DNA of 64,000 bases from Acanthamoeba sp. SK_2022b (Eukaryota; Discosea; Longamoebia; Acanthamoebidae). Every line of letters starts with the position of its first letter. Position 1 is the first letter of the stretch. A program made the translations under genes and the position numbers. The stretch is taken from assembly GCA_027943245.1 (NCBI GenBank), contig JANDJZ010001746.1, positions 1-64,000 on the forward strand, in the 5' to 3' direction. The notes beneath the pieces are model-generated. The model searched no databases, was not told the DNA's origin, and was given only the letters and a program-made list of their open reading frames with translations. Positions 25,877-37,321 of this stretch are shown here, piece after piece.

Positions 25877-26821
25877 TCAGTCGAAATGCTCGACCACCAG
25901 GCGGCGCGGCGCCACGCGACCGTCCTCGGCGATGTCACCAACGCCGATGAATTTTCGCTCTTCACCCTCGGTGATACGCACCAGGCCGGAAGCCGGCGCG
26001 CCGGCCACTTGCACCGGTTGCCCCTGCTTGACGTAGCCCGCCACCACCGGCAGCAAATTCACTTCCGGATAGTTCTCAACCGGGCTGTCCATCGGCATCA
26101 GCAACGGATCGAGCAGCTCGCCGGGCGCGATCGCCTGTTCCTGCGCCTGAGCCAGCAAAGCGTTCAGCTGTTCCAGCGTCACCATGCGCGCGATCGGATA
26201 AGTCGCCACCTGCAGGCGGCGCAGATAGATCACGTGCGCGCCGCAGCCCAGCAGCTCACCGAGATCGTCGGTGATGGTGCGGATGTAGGTGCCTTTCGAG
26301 CAGTGGATCTCCAGCTCCAGCTCATCCCCTTCCCAGCGGATAAACTGCAGCTCGTACACCGTGATGCTGCGCGCTTCGCGCGGCACTTCAATCCCCTGGC
26401 GCGCATACTCGTAGAGTTTCTTGCCCTGGTATTTCAGCGCCGAATACATCGACGGCACCTGCTGGATGTCGCCGCGGAAGGTGTCCAGCGCCGCGTCGAG
26501 CTGCGCCTGGGTGAAGTTCACCGGACGCTCCTGCACGATCTGGCCGTCGGCGTCGGAGGTATCGGTACGCTGCCCCAGCTTGGCGATCACCCGATAACGC
26601 TTGTCGGAGTCGAGCAGGTATTGCGAAAACTTGGTCGCTTCGCCCAGGCAGATAGGCAGCATGCCGGTCGCCAACGGATCGAGCGCGCCGGTGTGGCCCG
26701 CTCGGTTGGCGTTGTACAGGCGTTTTACTTTTTGCAGCGCATCGTTGGATGACAAGCCTTGCGGCTTGTCCAGCAACAGCACGCCGTGGATATCACGGCC
26801 GCGGCGACGAGGGCGACTCAT
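25877..26821 (-). CDS. truB: TruB, tRNA pseudouridine-55 synthase
   Basis: TruB converts U55 of tRNA to pseudouridine. The 314-residue protein has the N-terminal [14 protein letters not shown], the catalytic-aspartate motif [16 protein letters not shown], a [14 protein letters not shown] loop and a C-terminal PUA domain ([13 protein letters not shown]...). It starts with the same base that ends the rbfA stop (TAATG), so translation is coupled. Confidence 0.97.
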   Translation of the reverse strand: MSRPRRRGRDIHGVLLLDKPQGLSSNDALQKVKRLYNANRAGHTGALDPLATGMLPICLGEATKFSQYLLDSDKRYRVIAKLGQRTDTSDADGQIVQERPVNFTQAQLDAALDTFRGDIQQVPSMYSALKYQGKKLYEYARQGIEVPREARSITVYELQFIRWEGDELELEIHCSKGTYIRTITDDLGELLGCGAHVIYLRRLQVATYPIARMVTLEQLNALLAQAQEQAIAPGELLDPLLMPMDSPVENYPEVNLLPVVAGYVKQGQPVQVAGAPASGLVRITEGEERKFIGVGDIAEDGRVAPRRLVVEHFD

Positions 26822-27231
26822 TAATCCTCCTTGTCATCGCCTGAGGCGGAACGGCGCTCGGCGTCGTTCTTCACCACGTTGGTCACCAGGTTGGACATGC
26901 GCATGCCTTCCACCAGGGAGTTGTCGTAGGCGAAGGTCAACTCCGGCACCACGCGCAGGCGCATCGCTTTGCCCAGCAGGGTGCGGATGTAGCCGGAAGC
27001 GTCCTGCAACGCTTTAATGCCGTTGGTGACCAGATCCGGATCGTGGTTCTCGGTCAGCACGTTCAGGAAGGTGACGTAAACCTTGGCATACGCCAGGTCG
27101 CGGGACACTTCCACGCCGGAAACGGTCGCCATGCCGACGCGCGGATCTTTCACTTCACGCTGCAGAATGATCGCAATCTCTTTCTGCATCTCTTGCGCCA
27201 CGCGTTGACCGCGGCTGAATTCTTTTGCCAT
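26821..27231 (-). CDS. rbfA: RbfA, 30S ribosome-binding factor
   Basis: RbfA assists late 16S rRNA maturation and cold adaptation. The 136-residue KH-like protein begins [20 protein letters not shown] and has [28 protein letters not shown] and [14 protein letters not shown]. Start 27231 gives the standard N-terminus; an in-frame extension upstream would cross the infB-rbfA spacer. It sits 70 bp after infB in the nusA operon. Confidence 0.97.
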   Translation of the reverse strand: MAKEFSRGQRVAQEMQKEIAIILQREVKDPRVGMATVSGVEVSRDLAYAKVYVTFLNVLTENHDPDLVTNGIKALQDASGYIRTLLGKAMRLRVVPELTFAYDNSLVEGMRMSNLVTNVVKNDAERRSASGDDKED

Positions 27232-27301
27232 TTTGGATTCTCCAGACAAATCGGGGGGCACAAAGGCCCCCCGTAAACAGATATAAGCAGATGTGCAATC
27301 G

Positions 27302-29989
27302 TTAAGCGATGGTGCGTTGGATCTCAATGATTTCGAACACTTCGATCATGTCGCCGACGCGCACGTCGTTATAGTTCTTAACGCCGATACCACATTCCAT
27401 GCCGTTACGGACTTCGTTAACGTCATCTTTGAAGCGGCGCAGGGATTCCAGCTCGCCTTCATAGATAACCACGTTGTCGCGCAGTACGCGGATTGGGTTG
27501 TGACGCTTGATGGTCCCTTCAGTAACCATACAGCCGGCGATAGCGCCGAACTTAGGCGATTTGAACACGTCGCGCACTTCGGCCAGGCCGATGATCTGCT
27601 GCTTGTATTCCGGCGCCAGCATACCGCTCATCGCCTGCTTCACTTCGTCGATCAGGTTATAGATCACAGAGTAGTAACGCAGATCCAGGCTTTCCGCTTC
27701 GATTACGCGGCGCGCAGAAGCGTCGGCACGCACGTTGAAGCCCAGGATGATGGCGTTGGAAGCCGCAGCCAGCGTCGCGTCGGTTTCGGTGATACCACCT
27801 ACGCCGGAGCCGACAATCTTCACCTTCACTTCGTCGGTGGAGAGTTTCAGCAGCGAGTCGCTGATCGCTTCGCAAGAACCCTGTACGTCGGACTTCAGTA
27901 CGATGTTCAGCTCGGACACTTCGCCGTCGGTCATGTTGGCGAACATGTTTTCCAGCTTGGACTTCTGCTGACGCGCCAGTTTGACTTCGCGGAACTTGCC
28001 CTGACGGTACAGCGCCACTTCACGCGCTTTCTTCTCGTCACGCACCACGGTCGCTTCGTCACCCGCTGCAGGCACGCTGGACAGACCCAGGATTTCCACA
28101 GGGATAGACGGACCGGCGGAGGTCACTTCACGGCCCAGCTCGTCGCGCATCGCACGCACACGGCCGTATTCGAAGCCGCACAGGACGATATCGCCCTTGT
28201 TCAGCGTACCTTCCTGAACCAGCACGGTAGCCACAGGGCCACGGCCTTTATCCAGGAAGGACTCGATCACCACGCCGCTCGCCATGCCGCTGCGAACCGC
28301 TTTCAGCTCCAGCACTTCGGCCTGCAGCAGGATAGCCTGCAGCAGCTCGTCGATACCGGTACCGGCTTTCGCGGACACGTGGACGAACTGCGCTTCGCCG
28401 CCCCACTCTTCCGGCATAACGCCGTACTGAGACAGTTCCTGCTTAACGCGGTCCGGATCGGCTTCCGGCTTGTCGATTTTGTTCACCGCAACCACCAACG
28501 GCACCTGCGCCGCTTTCGCGTGCTGGATAGCTTCGATGGTCTGTGGCATCACGCCGTCGTCGGCCGCCACTACCAGAACCACGATGTCAGTCGCCTGAGC
28601 ACCGCGAGCACGCATCGAGGTAAACGCGGCGTGGCCCGGGGTATCCAGGAAGGTGATCATGCCGTTCTCGGTTTCTACGTGGTAGGCACCGATGTGCTGG
28701 GTGATGCCGCCGGCTTCGCCCGCCGCCACTTTGGTGGAGCGGATGTAGTCCAGCAGTGAGGTTTTACCGTGGTCAACGTGGCCCATGATGGTCACGACCG
28801 GCGCGCGCGGCTCGGCCGCAGCGCCTGTATCACGGTCGCTCATCAGCGCTTCTTCCAGCTCGTTTTCACGACGCAGGATAACTTTGTGGCCCATCTCTTC
28901 GGCAACCAGCTGTGCGGTTTCCTGGTCGATAACCTGGTTGATGGTGGCCATGGCGCCCAGCTTCATCATCACTTTGATGACCTGAGAACCTTTTACCGCC
29001 ATCTTGTTGGCCAGCTCGGCCACGGTGATGGTTTCGCCGATCACCACGTCACGGTTAACCACCTGCGCCGGCTTGTTGAAGCCCTGCTGCAGAGCGCTAG
29101 GCTTGCGTTTGCCTTTACCGCCACGGGTAACGGCACGCGCTTCTTCGCGGTCCGCTTTGGACTCGGACAGCTTGTTGCCTTTCTTCTGCTTGGTGGCTTT
29201 GCCGCCGCGGGTGCGGCTGCGACGATCGCCTTCAACTTTGGCGTCGTTCTCGTCTTCTGCGGCACGGGCGTGCTGAGAGGTGGTCACGTGATAGTCGGCG
29301 CTTTCAACCGCGGCGCTTGCCGCGTCTGCCTGGGCCCACTTCTCGCCGTTCTCTTCGGCCATGCGACGGGCTTCTTCCGCCACGCGCTTGGCTTCCTCTT
29401 CAACCTTGCGGCGCACTTCCTCTTCCGCTTTGCGTTTCAGTTCAGCGGCTTCGGCTTCACGGCGTGCTTTTTCCGCCTGAGCTGGCTTGGTCATTTCGTC
29501 GGTATGTTGATTGGTCACTTTTTCTTTTTCCGCTGAATTACGCTTAGCAATCTCCGCGGCCTCACGTTTGGCTTGCTCTTCGGCAGCGCGCTTCGCTTCC
29601 GCTTCGCGTTTTGCGAGCTCTTCCGCTTCGCGCCGTGCCTGCTCTTCCGCTTCACGCTGTGCCTGCTCTGCCGCTTCAGCCAACTGGGCTTCCTGCGTAT
29701 CGCGATTTACATAAGTGCGTTTCTTGCGGACCTCAATTTGCACCGATTTACTTTTACCGCCGGTGCTCGGGATATTCAAGGTGCTGCGCGTTTTGCGCTG
29801 CAAAGTGAGTTTACCCGGCGCGCTGCCGTGTTCACGGTTCAGGTGCGCCAGCAATGTTTCTTTTTCTTGCTGGGTAACAGAGTCCGACTCGGACTTGTTG
29901 ATCCCTGCATCAGCAAACTGCTGTACCAGGCGATCAACCGGAGTCTGAATCTCTGCTGCCAGCGATTTTACGGTTACATCTGTCGTCAT
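27302..29989 (-). CDS. infB: Translation initiation factor IF-2
   Basis: IF-2 delivers fMet-tRNA to the 30S subunit. It has 895 residues: an N-terminal helical domain, a long charged Glu/Ala/Lys/Arg region (~100-230), the GTPase domain with [16 protein letters not shown] and NKIDKP, then domains III-IV ending [10 protein letters not shown]. Two in-frame internal starts match the E. coli isoform starts: GTG at 29518 (codon 158, the same number as in E. coli) and ATG at 29494 (codon 166). It lies 23 bp after nusA in the operon. Confidence 0.97.
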   Translation of the reverse strand: MTTDVTVKSLAAEIQTPVDRLVQQFADAGINKSESDSVTQQEKETLLAHLNREHGSAPGKLTLQRKTRSTLNIPSTGGKSKSVQIEVRKKRTYVNRDTQEAQLAEAAEQAQREAEEQARREAEELAKREAEAKRAAEEQAKREAAEIAKRNSAEKEKVTNQHTDEMTKPAQAEKARREAEAAELKRKAEEEVRRKVEEEAKRVAEEARRMAEENGEKWAQADAASAAVESADYHVTTSQHARAAEDENDAKVEGDRRSRTRGGKATKQKKGNKLSESKADREEARAVTRGGKGKRKPSALQQGFNKPAQVVNRDVVIGETITVAELANKMAVKGSQVIKVMMKLGAMATINQVIDQETAQLVAEEMGHKVILRRENELEEALMSDRDTGAAAEPRAPVVTIMGHVDHGKTSLLDYIRSTKVAAGEAGGITQHIGAYHVETENGMITFLDTPGHAAFTSMRARGAQATDIVVLVVAADDGVMPQTIEAIQHAKAAQVPLVVAVNKIDKPEADPDRVKQELSQYGVMPEEWGGEAQFVHVSAKAGTGIDELLQAILLQAEVLELKAVRSGMASGVVIESFLDKGRGPVATVLVQEGTLNKGDIVLCGFEYGRVRAMRDELGREVTSAGPSIPVEILGLSSVPAAGDEATVVRDEKKAREVALYRQGKFREVKLARQQKSKLENMFANMTDGEVSELNIVLKSDVQGSCEAISDSLLKLSTDEVKVKIVGSGVGGITETDATLAAASNAIILGFNVRADASARRVIEAESLDLRYYSVIYNLIDEVKQAMSGMLAPEYKQQIIGLAEVRDVFKSPKFGAIAGCMVTEGTIKRHNPIRVLRDNVVIYEGELESLRRFKDDVNEVRNGMECGIGVKNYNDVRVGDMIEVFEIIEIQRTIA

Positions 29990-30012
29990 GCTGTTCCTTC
30001 CTGCTACAGTTA

Positions 30013-31521
30013 TTACGCGTTGTCGCCAAACCAACAGATATTGCGTGCAGCCATGATCAGCTCACCGGCTTGCTCGTCGCTAAGCCCTTCAATATCAGCC
30101 AGATCGTCAACACCCTGCTCGGCAAGATCTTCCAGCGTACAAACCCCACGCGCGGCCAGTTTAAAGGCCATGCTGCGCTCAAGACCCGGCAGGTTGAGCA
30201 AATCGTCGGCCGGTTTGTTGTCGCCCAGGCTTTCTTCTTGTGCCAGGGCCAGCGTGGTCAATGCAGCTTTGGCGCGTTCGCGCAATGCTTCAACCGTATC
30301 TTCGTCCAGACCGTCGATTTCCAACAGCTCTTTGATCGGCACGTAGGCCAGCTCTTCCAGCGTGGAGAAGCCTTCTTCAACCAGTACGGTGGCGAAATCT
30401 TCGTCGATATCAAGATACTTGGTGAAGGTATCAATAGCGGCATGAGCCTCGGCCTGGTGCTTGGCCTGCAGGTCGTCCGCCGTCATCACGTTCAGTTCCC
30501 AACGATCGTCGCCGCGGTGTTGTTTCAGCAGCTGGGAAGCCAAACGCACGTTTTGGCCATTACGGCCGATCGCCTGCGCCAGGTTGCTGGCTTCAACGGC
30601 GATATCCATGGTGCAGTTATCTTCGTCTACCACGATCGACGCGACGTCGGCCGGCGCCATGGCGTTGATGACGAATTGCGCTGGGTTATCATCCCACAGG
30701 ATGATGTCGATGCGTTCGCCGCCGAGCTCGCTCGACACGGCCTGAACGCGCGCACCGCGCATACCTACGCAGGCGCCGACCGGGTCGATGCGCTTGTCGT
30801 TGGTTTTCACTGCAATTTTCGCGCGGGAGCCAGGATCGCGGGCTGCCGCTTTAATTTCGATCACTTCTTCGCCGATTTCCGGCACTTCGATGCGGAACAG
30901 TTCTTTCAGCATTTCCGAGCTGGAACGGCTGACGAACAGCTGCGCGCCGCGAGCTTCAGGACGCACGGCGTACAGTACGCCGCGAATGCGGTCGCCCGGA
31001 CGGAAGTTTTCGCGCGGCAGCATGTCTTCACGGCCAATCACCGCTTCGGCGTTGTTGCCCAGATCCAGCGCGATGCTGTCACGGTTCACTTTCTTCACCA
31101 CGCCGGTGACGATCTCACCTTCGTGTTCACGGAAAGCGTCGACCACCATCGCACGCTCGGCTTCGCGCACTTTCTGCACGATAACCTGCTTGGCGGTTTG
31201 GGTGGTGATACGGTCGAAGGTCACGGACTCGATCTGATCTTCGACGTAGCCGCCGAGCTCGATGCTCGGGTCTTCAAACTGAGCGGCTTCCAGCGTGATT
31301 TCACGCGTTGGCTGAGTCACTTCATCTACGGCGACCCAACGGCGGAAGGTATCGAAATCGCCGGTTCTGCGGTCAATGCTGACGCGCACGTCGATTTCCT
31401 GCTCGTATTTTTTCTTGGTTGCGGTGGCTAATGCAGTTTCCAGCGCTTCGAAAATCTTCTCGCGCGGAAGGGATTTTTCATTGGAAACTGCTTCAACAAC
31501 AGCCAGAATCTCTTTGTTCAT
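30013..31521 (-). CDS. nusA: Transcription termination/antitermination factor NusA
   Basis: NusA modulates RNA polymerase pausing, termination and antitermination. The 502-residue protein has the N-terminal RNAP-binding domain ([20 protein letters not shown]), S1 ([21 protein letters not shown]), tandem KH domains ([25 protein letters not shown] and [15 protein letters not shown]) and two acidic C-terminal repeats. ATG 31521 gives the E. coli-like start; a start six codons upstream lacks support. It follows rimP with a 21-bp gap. Confidence 0.97.
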   Translation of the reverse strand: MNKEILAVVEAVSNEKSLPREKIFEALETALATATKKKYEQEIDVRVSIDRRTGDFDTFRRWVAVDEVTQPTREITLEAAQFEDPSIELGGYVEDQIESVTFDRITTQTAKQVIVQKVREAERAMVVDAFREHEGEIVTGVVKKVNRDSIALDLGNNAEAVIGREDMLPRENFRPGDRIRGVLYAVRPEARGAQLFVSRSSSEMLKELFRIEVPEIGEEVIEIKAAARDPGSRAKIAVKTNDKRIDPVGACVGMRGARVQAVSSELGGERIDIILWDDNPAQFVINAMAPADVASIVVDEDNCTMDIAVEASNLAQAIGRNGQNVRLASQLLKQHRGDDRWELNVMTADDLQAKHQAEAHAAIDTFTKYLDIDEDFATVLVEEGFSTLEELAYVPIKELLEIDGLDEDTVEALRERAKAALTTLALAQEESLGDNKPADDLLNLPGLERSMAFKLAARGVCTLEDLAEQGVDDLADIEGLSDEQAGELIMAARNICWFGDNA

Positions 31522-31542
31522 CCTAGTTGCCTCTTCCAAACT

Positions 31543-31995
31543 TTAAAAGTGGGGTACCAGGTTCGCTTTCTGGATGTTGCTCAGCGCGAACACTTCATCT
31601 TTCCCTTCCACAGTAACCGTGATCATCTCGCCTTCGACAGACTTGATAATACCCTGCCACTTGCGACGGTTTTGTACCGCCATGCGCAGGACCAGGCTGA
31701 CTTCTTCACCGAGGAAACGCGTATAGTGCTCAGCGGTGAACATCGGGCGATCAAGGCCAGGAGAGGAGACTTCCAAGTTGTAAGCGACCGTGATTGGATC
31801 TTCGACGTCCAATACAGCGCTGACCTGGTGGCTGACATCAGCGCAATCATCAACATTGATGCCGTTATCACTATCAATATAGATGCGGAGCGTCGATTGG
31901 CGCGCACGAATGAATTCGATGCCTACAAGCTCAAAGCCCAACGCTTCTACCGGTGCCGAAAGCATCTCTGTTAACTGTTGCTCTAATGTGGACAA
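31543..31995 (-). CDS. rimP: RimP, 30S ribosome maturation factor
   Basis: RimP aids early 30S assembly. The start is a TTG at 31995 (reading [12 protein letters not shown]), preceded by GGGGG; this gives 150 residues, the E. coli length. Key segments are [44 protein letters not shown] and [12 protein letters not shown]. Other possible non-ATG starts are GTG 32001 and TTG 32007. A 9-codon ATG frame (32012-31983) overlaps the start in another phase. It is the first protein gene of the metY-nusA-infB operon. Confidence 0.93.
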   Translation of the reverse strand: MSTLEQQLTEMLSAPVEALGFELVGIEFIRARQSTLRIYIDSDNGINVDDCADVSHQVSAVLDVEDPITVAYNLEVSSPGLDRPMFTAEHYTRFLGEEVSLVLRMAVQNRRKWQGIIKSVEGEMITVTVEGKDEVFALSNIQKANLVPHF

Positions 31996-32055
31996 GCCCA
32001 CCCCCAAGACATAAAAAAAGGGCTAAATAGCCCAGTGATTCTGTTGCCAAATAAC

Positions 32056-32077
32056 AAAAAACCCCGAAAAATCGGGG
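32056..32077 (-). terminator. Intrinsic terminator between tRNA-fMet and rimP
   Basis: CCCCGA-AAAA-TCGGGG followed on the minus strand by six Ts. It lies in the leader of the rimP-nusA-infB operon, where E. coli has a similar terminator that is partly read through. Confidence 0.82.
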
Positions 32078-32212
32078 CTTTATGCAACTGGACCCTGTTT
32101 GCCGCTAGGCGGCCTCGGTACAACTTTCGAGCAAGTGTCATTTTCAAATGTTGATCGAGAAAAGCGGGTTTCAATCGAAAAGTGTATTTGAAAATAAACA
32201 CTTAAAGGAAAG

Positions 32213-32238
32213 TGGTTGCGGGGGCCGGATTTGAACCG

Positions 32239-32273
<35 letters not shown>

Positions 32274-32289
32274 GCTGCTCCACCCCGCG
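32213..32289 (-). tRNA. metY: Initiator tRNA-fMet (CAT)
   Basis: This 77-nt gene includes the encoded CCA end. The CAT anticodon lies between three G-C pairs (GGG/CCC), the hallmark of initiator tRNA, and the 5' C opposite A leaves the first acceptor position unpaired. It agrees with E. coli fMet tRNA as far as I can recall. It heads the rimP-nusA operon. Confidence 0.98.
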
Positions 32290-32349
32290 TCCGAAAACGT
32301 GGCAAATACTACGCCGATAATCGCAAAATTGCAAGTTATCTCTGGGATT

Positions 32350-32436
32350 TGGTACCGAGGATGGGACTCGAACCCACAAGCCCGTTAGGGCACTACCACC
32401 TCAAGGTAGCGTGTCTACCAATTCCACCACCTCGGT
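32350..32436 (-). tRNA. leuU: tRNA-Leu (GAG)
   Basis: This 87-nt class II tRNA has anticodon GAG within CTACCTTGAGGTGGTAG, a long variable arm (TGCCCTAACGGGCTT), the TTCGAGTCC T-loop and encoded CCA. The acceptor begins A where E. coli leuU has G, giving a perfect A-U pair with the 3' strand. It lies between metY and secG; the argG gene found between them in E. coli is absent. Confidence 0.96.
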
Positions 32437-32506
32437 ACTGATTCTTACTGCTAACGGCCGTTGTTCTTTCGAGTTCACAACCACCGTTTTCAAACTTTGT
32501 TGCGGC

Positions 32507-32842
32507 TTACTGCGGGATATCGCTGCTCGGCTTGGCAGGTGCTGCCGGCGCGGTTGTCTGCTCAGTTTTCACTGGCTGACCCAGGTTTTCCCACTCGCTG
32601 CCTTTCTTGCTTTGGTTGCTGCTGAGGTTGCCCAGAATCAGGCTGATGACGAAGAACAGCGTCGCCAGCACAGCAGTCATGCGGGTCATAAAGTTACCGG
32701 AACCACTCGAACCGAACAACGTGCCTGATGCACCTGCTCCGAAAGAGGCTCCCATATCAGCGCCTTTACCTTGCTGCAGCATAATCAGAGCGACCAGCCC
32801 GATTGAGATCAGCAGGAAAATTACCAGAAGAGCTTCGTACAT
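32507..32842 (-). CDS. secG: SecG, protein translocase subunit
   Basis: SecG is the small subunit of the SecYEG channel. It has 111 residues: a membrane segment at ~2-21 (ALLVIFLLISIGLVALIMLQ), the QQGKGADMGASFGAGASGTLFGS cytosolic loop, a second membrane segment at ~53-71, and a Pro/Ala/Thr-rich tail that varies in the family. It is adjacent to leuU and downstream of glmM, as in E. coli. Confidence 0.97.
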   Translation of the reverse strand: MYEALLVIFLLISIGLVALIMLQQGKGADMGASFGAGASGTLFGSSGSGNFMTRMTAVLATLFFVISLILGNLSSNQSKKGSEWENLGQPVKTEQTTAPAAPAKPSSDIPQ

Positions 32843-33021
32843 AGTAGTACCCGTATCCTTGCGGCCTCACCGCATGCCAAATGCTTCACACTCATCAAGC
32901 AGGCGTTTTTATAAACTGCCTACTGAAGCGGGTGTGAATACTAACCAAAGCCGCCAACCCGCGCAAGGGCAATTTGCAGCCGCCGGCGCGTTTGCGGAAA
33001 AAAACGCCAACAATCGCCTCT

Positions 33022-33046
33022 CCGGGCTCAGCTTTGCCGAGCCCGG
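33022..33046 (-). terminator. Hairpin downstream of glmM
   Basis: CCGGGCTC/GAGCCCGG form an 8-bp stem 17 bp after the glmM stop; a run of seven Ts on the minus strand comes only about 20 nt further on. It probably helps end or stabilise the folP-glmM transcript. Confidence 0.5.
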
Positions 33047-33062
33047 CGGCTAACTGTCTGTT

Positions 33063-34400
33063 TTAACCTGCGGATTTCACCGCGTCGGCGATGCGATGCG
33101 CCAGCGCGGTCACCTGCTGTTCGTCCTCGCCTTCCACCATCACGCGGATCAGCGGTTCGGTGCCCGATTTGCGCAGCAGCACCCGGCCGCGGCCGGCCAG
33201 CTCGGCTTCCACCTGCTCGGTGACTTTACGCACCGCGTCGGACTCAAGCGGATTGTGATCGCCGGCGAAGCGCACGTTGACCAGGATCTGCGGCAGCAGC
33301 TTCATGCCGCTGCACAGGTCATGCAGGCTCATGTGGTTGCGCACCATGGCGGTCAGCACCTGCAGCCCGGCCACGATGCCGTCGCCGGTGGTGGTTTTGT
33401 CCAGCAGGATCACATGGCCGGAGTTTTCCGCACCGATGCGCCAGCCCAGCTCCTGCAGCTTCTCCAGCACGTAGCGGTCGCCCACTTTGGCGCGAGCGAA
33501 CGGAATGCCCAGCTGTTTCAACGCCAGTTCCAGGCCCATATTGCTCATCAGGGTGCCGACCGCGCCGCCGCGCAGCTGGCCCTGACGCAGGCCTTCACGG
33601 GCGATGATGTACAGGATCTGATCGCCGTCCACCTTGTTGCCCAGGTGGTCCACCATCATCACGCGATCGCCGTCGCCGTCGAACGCCAGGCCCACGTGCG
33701 CTTTTTCCTTCAGTACGCGCTCTTGCAGCTGACGCACGTCAGTGGCGCCGCATTTTTCGTTGATGTTCATGCCGTCCGGCTCAACGCCGATGGCGATCAC
33801 CGTGGCGCCCAGCTCGCGCAGCACGCTCGGCGCGATGTGGTAAGTCGCCCCGTTGGCGCAGTCGACCACGATTTTCAGCCCCTTCAGGCTCAGCTCGCTC
33901 GGGAAGGTGCCTTTGCAGAATTCGATGTAGCGGCCGGCGGCGTCGATGATGCGGCTGGCTTTACCCAGCTCGGCGGACTCCACGCAGGTCAGCGGTTTTT
34001 CCATCTCGGCTTCGATCGCTTCTTCGACGTTGTCCGGCAGCTTGGCGCCATCGATCGAGAAGAACTTGATGCCGTTGTCATAGAACGGGTTATGCGACGC
34101 GGAGATGACGATGCCGGCTTCGGCGCGGAAGGTGCGCGTCAGATAAGCCACCGCCGGGGTGGGCATCGGCCCGGTGAAGGAGGCGGACAACCCTGCGGCC
34201 GCCAGGCCGGCCTCCAGCGCGGACTCCAGCATATAACCGGAGATGCGCGTGTCCTTACCGATGATGATTTTGCGCGAACCGTGACGCGCCAGCACTTTAC
34301 CCGCCGCCCAGCCCAGCTTCAGCACGAAGTCCGGCGTGATGGGGCTGTCCCCGACCTTGCCACGGATGCCGTCGGTGCCAAAATATTTGCGCTCGCTCAT
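33063..34400 (-). CDS. glmM: GlmM, phosphoglucosamine mutase
   Basis: GlmM interconverts glucosamine 6- and 1-phosphate for UDP-GlcNAc synthesis. The 445-residue alpha-D-phosphohexomutase begins [18 protein letters not shown] and carries the phosphoserine loop [19 protein letters not shown], the metal loop [14 protein letters not shown], the sugar loop GAENSGHV and the phosphate loop [17 protein letters not shown]. The start at 34400 gives the E. coli length. It lies four bases after folP. Confidence 0.97.
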   Translation of the reverse strand: MSERKYFGTDGIRGKVGDSPITPDFVLKLGWAAGKVLARHGSRKIIIGKDTRISGYMLESALEAGLAAAGLSASFTGPMPTPAVAYLTRTFRAEAGIVISASHNPFYDNGIKFFSIDGAKLPDNVEEAIEAEMEKPLTCVESAELGKASRIIDAAGRYIEFCKGTFPSELSLKGLKIVVDCANGATYHIAPSVLRELGATVIAIGVEPDGMNINEKCGATDVRQLQERVLKEKAHVGLAFDGDGDRVMMVDHLGNKVDGDQILYIIAREGLRQGQLRGGAVGTLMSNMGLELALKQLGIPFARAKVGDRYVLEKLQELGWRIGAENSGHVILLDKTTTGDGIVAGLQVLTAMVRNHMSLHDLCSGMKLLPQILVNVRFAGDHNPLESDAVRKVTEQVEAELAGRGRVLLRKSGTEPLIRVMVEGEDEQQVTALAHRIADAVKSAG

Positions 34401-34404
34401 GTCT

Positions 34405-35241
34405 CTACTGTCCCTTAGCTGAAAGTGTTGCCTCGACGACACGCATCGCCTCGACGGTTTCTTTAACGTCATGCACTCTGACAATCTGCGCGCCCTGCAT
34501 CGCTGCGATCACCGCGCAGGCCACGCTGCCGATAACCCGTTGATCCGGCGGCACGTTCAGCAGTTGTCCTATCATCGATTTGCGCGACATGCCGACTAAC
34601 AGCGGCAAACCGAAATGATGAAACTCCGACAACCGTGCCAGAAGCTGATAGTTGTGCGCCAAATTTTTACCGAAACCGAAGCCTGGGTCGAGCAGCAATT
34701 TCTGATTTGTTATCCCCGCCTCGTTGCAGCGCCGAATATGGTGCTCGAAAAACGCCTGAACGTCGGCGATCAGATCGTCGTAGTGCGGTGCCTGCTGCAT
34801 GGTGCGCGGCTGCCCTTGCATGTGCATCAGGCAAACCGGCAGGCCGCTTTCCGCCGCCGCCGCAAGAGCACCTGGCTCCTGCAGCGAGCGAATGTCGTTG
34901 ATCAGGTGTGCGCCGGCGTGTGCCGATTCGCGGATCACGCCCGCTTTCGAGGTATCGACCGAGATAAAGACTTCAAAACGCTGCGCCAGCGCTTCCACCA
35001 CCGGCACGACCCGTTCCAATTCTTCCTCTTCACTCACCTCCGCCGCCCCCGGCCGGGTCGATTCACCGCCGATGTCGATCATCGTGGCACCGGCCGAAAT
35101 CAGCGCATGCGCGTGCAGCAGCGCCTGGTTCAGCGTGTTGTGGCGGCCGCCGTCGGAAAACGAATCCGGCGTCACGTTGAGGATACCCATCACCTGCGGA
35201 TGGGAGAGGTTGAGCGTCATGTCGCGCACGGTTAACTGCAT
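34405..35241 (-). CDS. folP: FolP, dihydropteroate synthase
   Basis: This folate enzyme condenses p-aminobenzoate with the pterin pyrophosphate and is the sulfonamide target. The 278-residue TIM-barrel protein shows [44 protein letters not shown] and a C-terminal VHDVKE. AAGGTGGA precedes the ATG. It starts after the ftsH terminator and is followed immediately by glmM, so they share a transcript. Confidence 0.97.
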   Translation of the reverse strand: MQLTVRDMTLNLSHPQVMGILNVTPDSFSDGGRHNTLNQALLHAHALISAGATMIDIGGESTRPGAAEVSEEEELERVVPVVEALAQRFEVFISVDTSKAGVIRESAHAGAHLINDIRSLQEPGALAAAAESGLPVCLMHMQGQPRTMQQAPHYDDLIADVQAFFEHHIRRCNEAGITNQKLLLDPGFGFGKNLAHNYQLLARLSEFHHFGLPLLVGMSRKSMIGQLLNVPPDQRVIGSVACAVIAAMQGAQIVRVHDVKETVEAMRVVEATLSAKGQ

Positions 35242-35284
35242 GGTTGGTCCACCTTACTGTTGCCTGGTTCACTGCCCGCCGGGC

Positions 35285-35312
35285 AAAAAAAAACCCCGGC
35301 GTACCGGGGTTT
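35285..35312 (-). terminator. ftsH intrinsic terminator
   Basis: AAACCCCGG/CCGGGGTTT with a 4-nt loop, followed on the minus strand by a run of nine Ts, 21 bp after the ftsH stop. Confidence 0.93.
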
Positions 35313-35333
35313 GATGTTATTACACAGCCGCTG

Positions 35334-37265
35334 TTACTTGTCGAGCTGTTCGGACATGGTGTTGCCCGGCGTTGGGGTGCGCGGCTCATCTACCGGCGTC
35401 GGGGCTTTCGGGGTGCCGCCGTTGTCGGAACTGTTGCCTTTGTTCGCATCGTCCCAACCCGCCGGCGGACGCACGTCTTTGCGGTTCATCAGATCGTCGA
35501 TCTGCGGCGCATCGATGGTTTCGTACTTCATCAGCGCATCCTTCATCGAGTGCAGGATGTCCATGTTTTCCATCAACAGCGAGCGAGCACGCGTGTAGTT
35601 ACGCTCGATCAGCGACTTCACTTCCTGGTCGATGATGCGCGCGGTTTCATCCGACATGTGCTTCGCCTTGGCCACGGAACGGCCCAGGAACACTTCGCCC
35701 TCTTCTTCCGCATACAGCAGCGGCCCCAGCTTCTCGGAGAAGCCCCATTGGGTCACCATGTTGCGGGCGATGGAGGTCGCCACTTTGATGTCGTTCGACG
35801 CACCGGTAGAGACTTTTTCCGGCCCGTAGATGATCTCTTCCGCCAGACGGCCGCCATACAGAGTGGAGATTTGGCTCTCCAGCTTCTGACGGCTGGCGCT
35901 GATCGCATCCCCTTCCGGCAGGAAGAAGGTCACGCCGAGCGCACGGCCACGAGGAATGATCGTCACCTTGTGTACCGGATCGTGTTCAGGAACCAGGCGG
36001 CCAATGATGGCGTGGCCCGCTTCGTGATACGCGGTCGACTCTTTCTGCGCTTCGGTCATCACCATGGAGCGACGTTCCGCACCCATCATGATCTTGTCTT
36101 TGGCTTTCTCGAACTCCACCATCGACACCACGCGCTTGTTGCCGCGGGCAGCGAACAGCGCCGCTTCGTTGACCAGGTTAGCCAGGTCGGCACCGGAGAA
36201 GCCCGGCGTTCCGCGCGCAATGACGGAGGCGTCGATGTCGGCAGCCAACGGCACGCGGCGCATGTGCACCTTCAGGATCTGCTCACGGCCACGCACATCC
36301 GGCAGCCCGACCACGACCTGACGGTCGAAGCGGCCCGGACGCAGCAGCGCAGGGTCAAGCACGTCAGGACGGTTGGTGGCCGCGATGACGATGATGCCTT
36401 CGTTGCCTTCGAAACCGTCCATCTCAACCAGCATCTGGTTCAGAGTCTGCTCGCGCTCATCGTGACCGCCACCCAGGCCGGCGCCACGCTGGCGGCCGAC
36501 GGCGTCGATTTCATCGATGAAGATGATGCACGGCGCGGCTTTCTTCGCTTGTTCGAACATGTCACGCACGCGGGATGCACCCACACCGACGAACATTTCG
36601 ACGAAGTCAGAACCGGAAATGGTGAAGAACGGCACCTTCGCTTCGCCGGCGATCGCTTTCGCCAGCAGCGTTTTACCGGTCCCCGGCGGGCCAACCATCA
36701 GCACGCCTTTCGGGATCTTGCCGCCCAATTTCTGGAAACGGCTCGGCTCGCGCAGGTATTCCACCAGTTCGCTCACCTCTTCTTTCGCTTCGTCACAACC
36801 GGCGACATCGGCGAAAGTGGTCTTGATCTGGTCTTCCGTCAGCATGCGGGCCTTGCTCTTGCCGAAGGACATCGCGCCCTTGCCGCCGCCGCCCTGCATT
36901 TGCCGCATAAAGAAGATCCAGACCCCGATCAGCAACAGCATCGGGAACCAGGAGATAAAGATAGAAGCCAGCAGGCTCGGCTCTTCAGGCGGCTCGCCGA
37001 CCACTTTCACATTCTTCGTTAACAACGTATCCAGCAACTTAGGATCGTTGACAGGGATGTAGGTCGTGTATTTGTTACTGTCTTTCTTGGTAACGTTAAT
37101 TTCACGTCCGTTGATTCGCGCTTCGCGAACCTGGTCCTGGGTCAGTTCGGACATGAAGGTAGAGTAATCCACCCTACGGCCATTCGACTCGCTGGGCCCA
37201 AAGCTCTGGAATACAGACATCAACACTACCGCGATGACTAACCAGAGAATTAGGTTTTTCGCCAT
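35334..37265 (-). CDS. ftsH: FtsH, membrane ATP-dependent zinc metalloprotease
   Basis: FtsH degrades membrane and regulatory proteins such as LpxC and sigma-32. The 643-residue protein starts [19 protein letters not shown] (first membrane segment), has a periplasmic domain, a second membrane segment ([19 protein letters not shown]), the AAA module ([22 protein letters not shown] region [15 protein letters not shown]) and the HEAGH zinc site. The tail is rich in Pro/Thr. ATG 37265 is preferred to an upstream TTG. It follows rlmE by 56 bp, as in E. coli. Confidence 0.98.
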   Translation of the reverse strand: MAKNLILWLVIAVVLMSVFQSFGPSESNGRRVDYSTFMSELTQDQVREARINGREINVTKKDSNKYTTYIPVNDPKLLDTLLTKNVKVVGEPPEEPSLLASIFISWFPMLLLIGVWIFFMRQMQGGGGKGAMSFGKSKARMLTEDQIKTTFADVAGCDEAKEEVSELVEYLREPSRFQKLGGKIPKGVLMVGPPGTGKTLLAKAIAGEAKVPFFTISGSDFVEMFVGVGASRVRDMFEQAKKAAPCIIFIDEIDAVGRQRGAGLGGGHDEREQTLNQMLVEMDGFEGNEGIIVIAATNRPDVLDPALLRPGRFDRQVVVGLPDVRGREQILKVHMRRVPLAADIDASVIARGTPGFSGADLANLVNEAALFAARGNKRVVSMVEFEKAKDKIMMGAERRSMVMTEAQKESTAYHEAGHAIIGRLVPEHDPVHKVTIIPRGRALGVTFFLPEGDAISASRQKLESQISTLYGGRLAEEIIYGPEKVSTGASNDIKVATSIARNMVTQWGFSEKLGPLLYAEEEGEVFLGRSVAKAKHMSDETARIIDQEVKSLIERNYTRARSLLMENMDILHSMKDALMKYETIDAPQIDDLMNRKDVRPPAGWDDANKGNSSDNGGTPKAPTPVDEPRTPTPGNTMSEQLDK

Positions 37266-37321
37266 GTCACTCAAGGGATTAACCTCATCTTACAACTGTG
37301 TTAACAAACAGCGTTAGGGTA

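Noticed and set aside
32253..32441. A 62-codon plus-strand frame
   Set aside because: It runs antisense through both tRNA genes.
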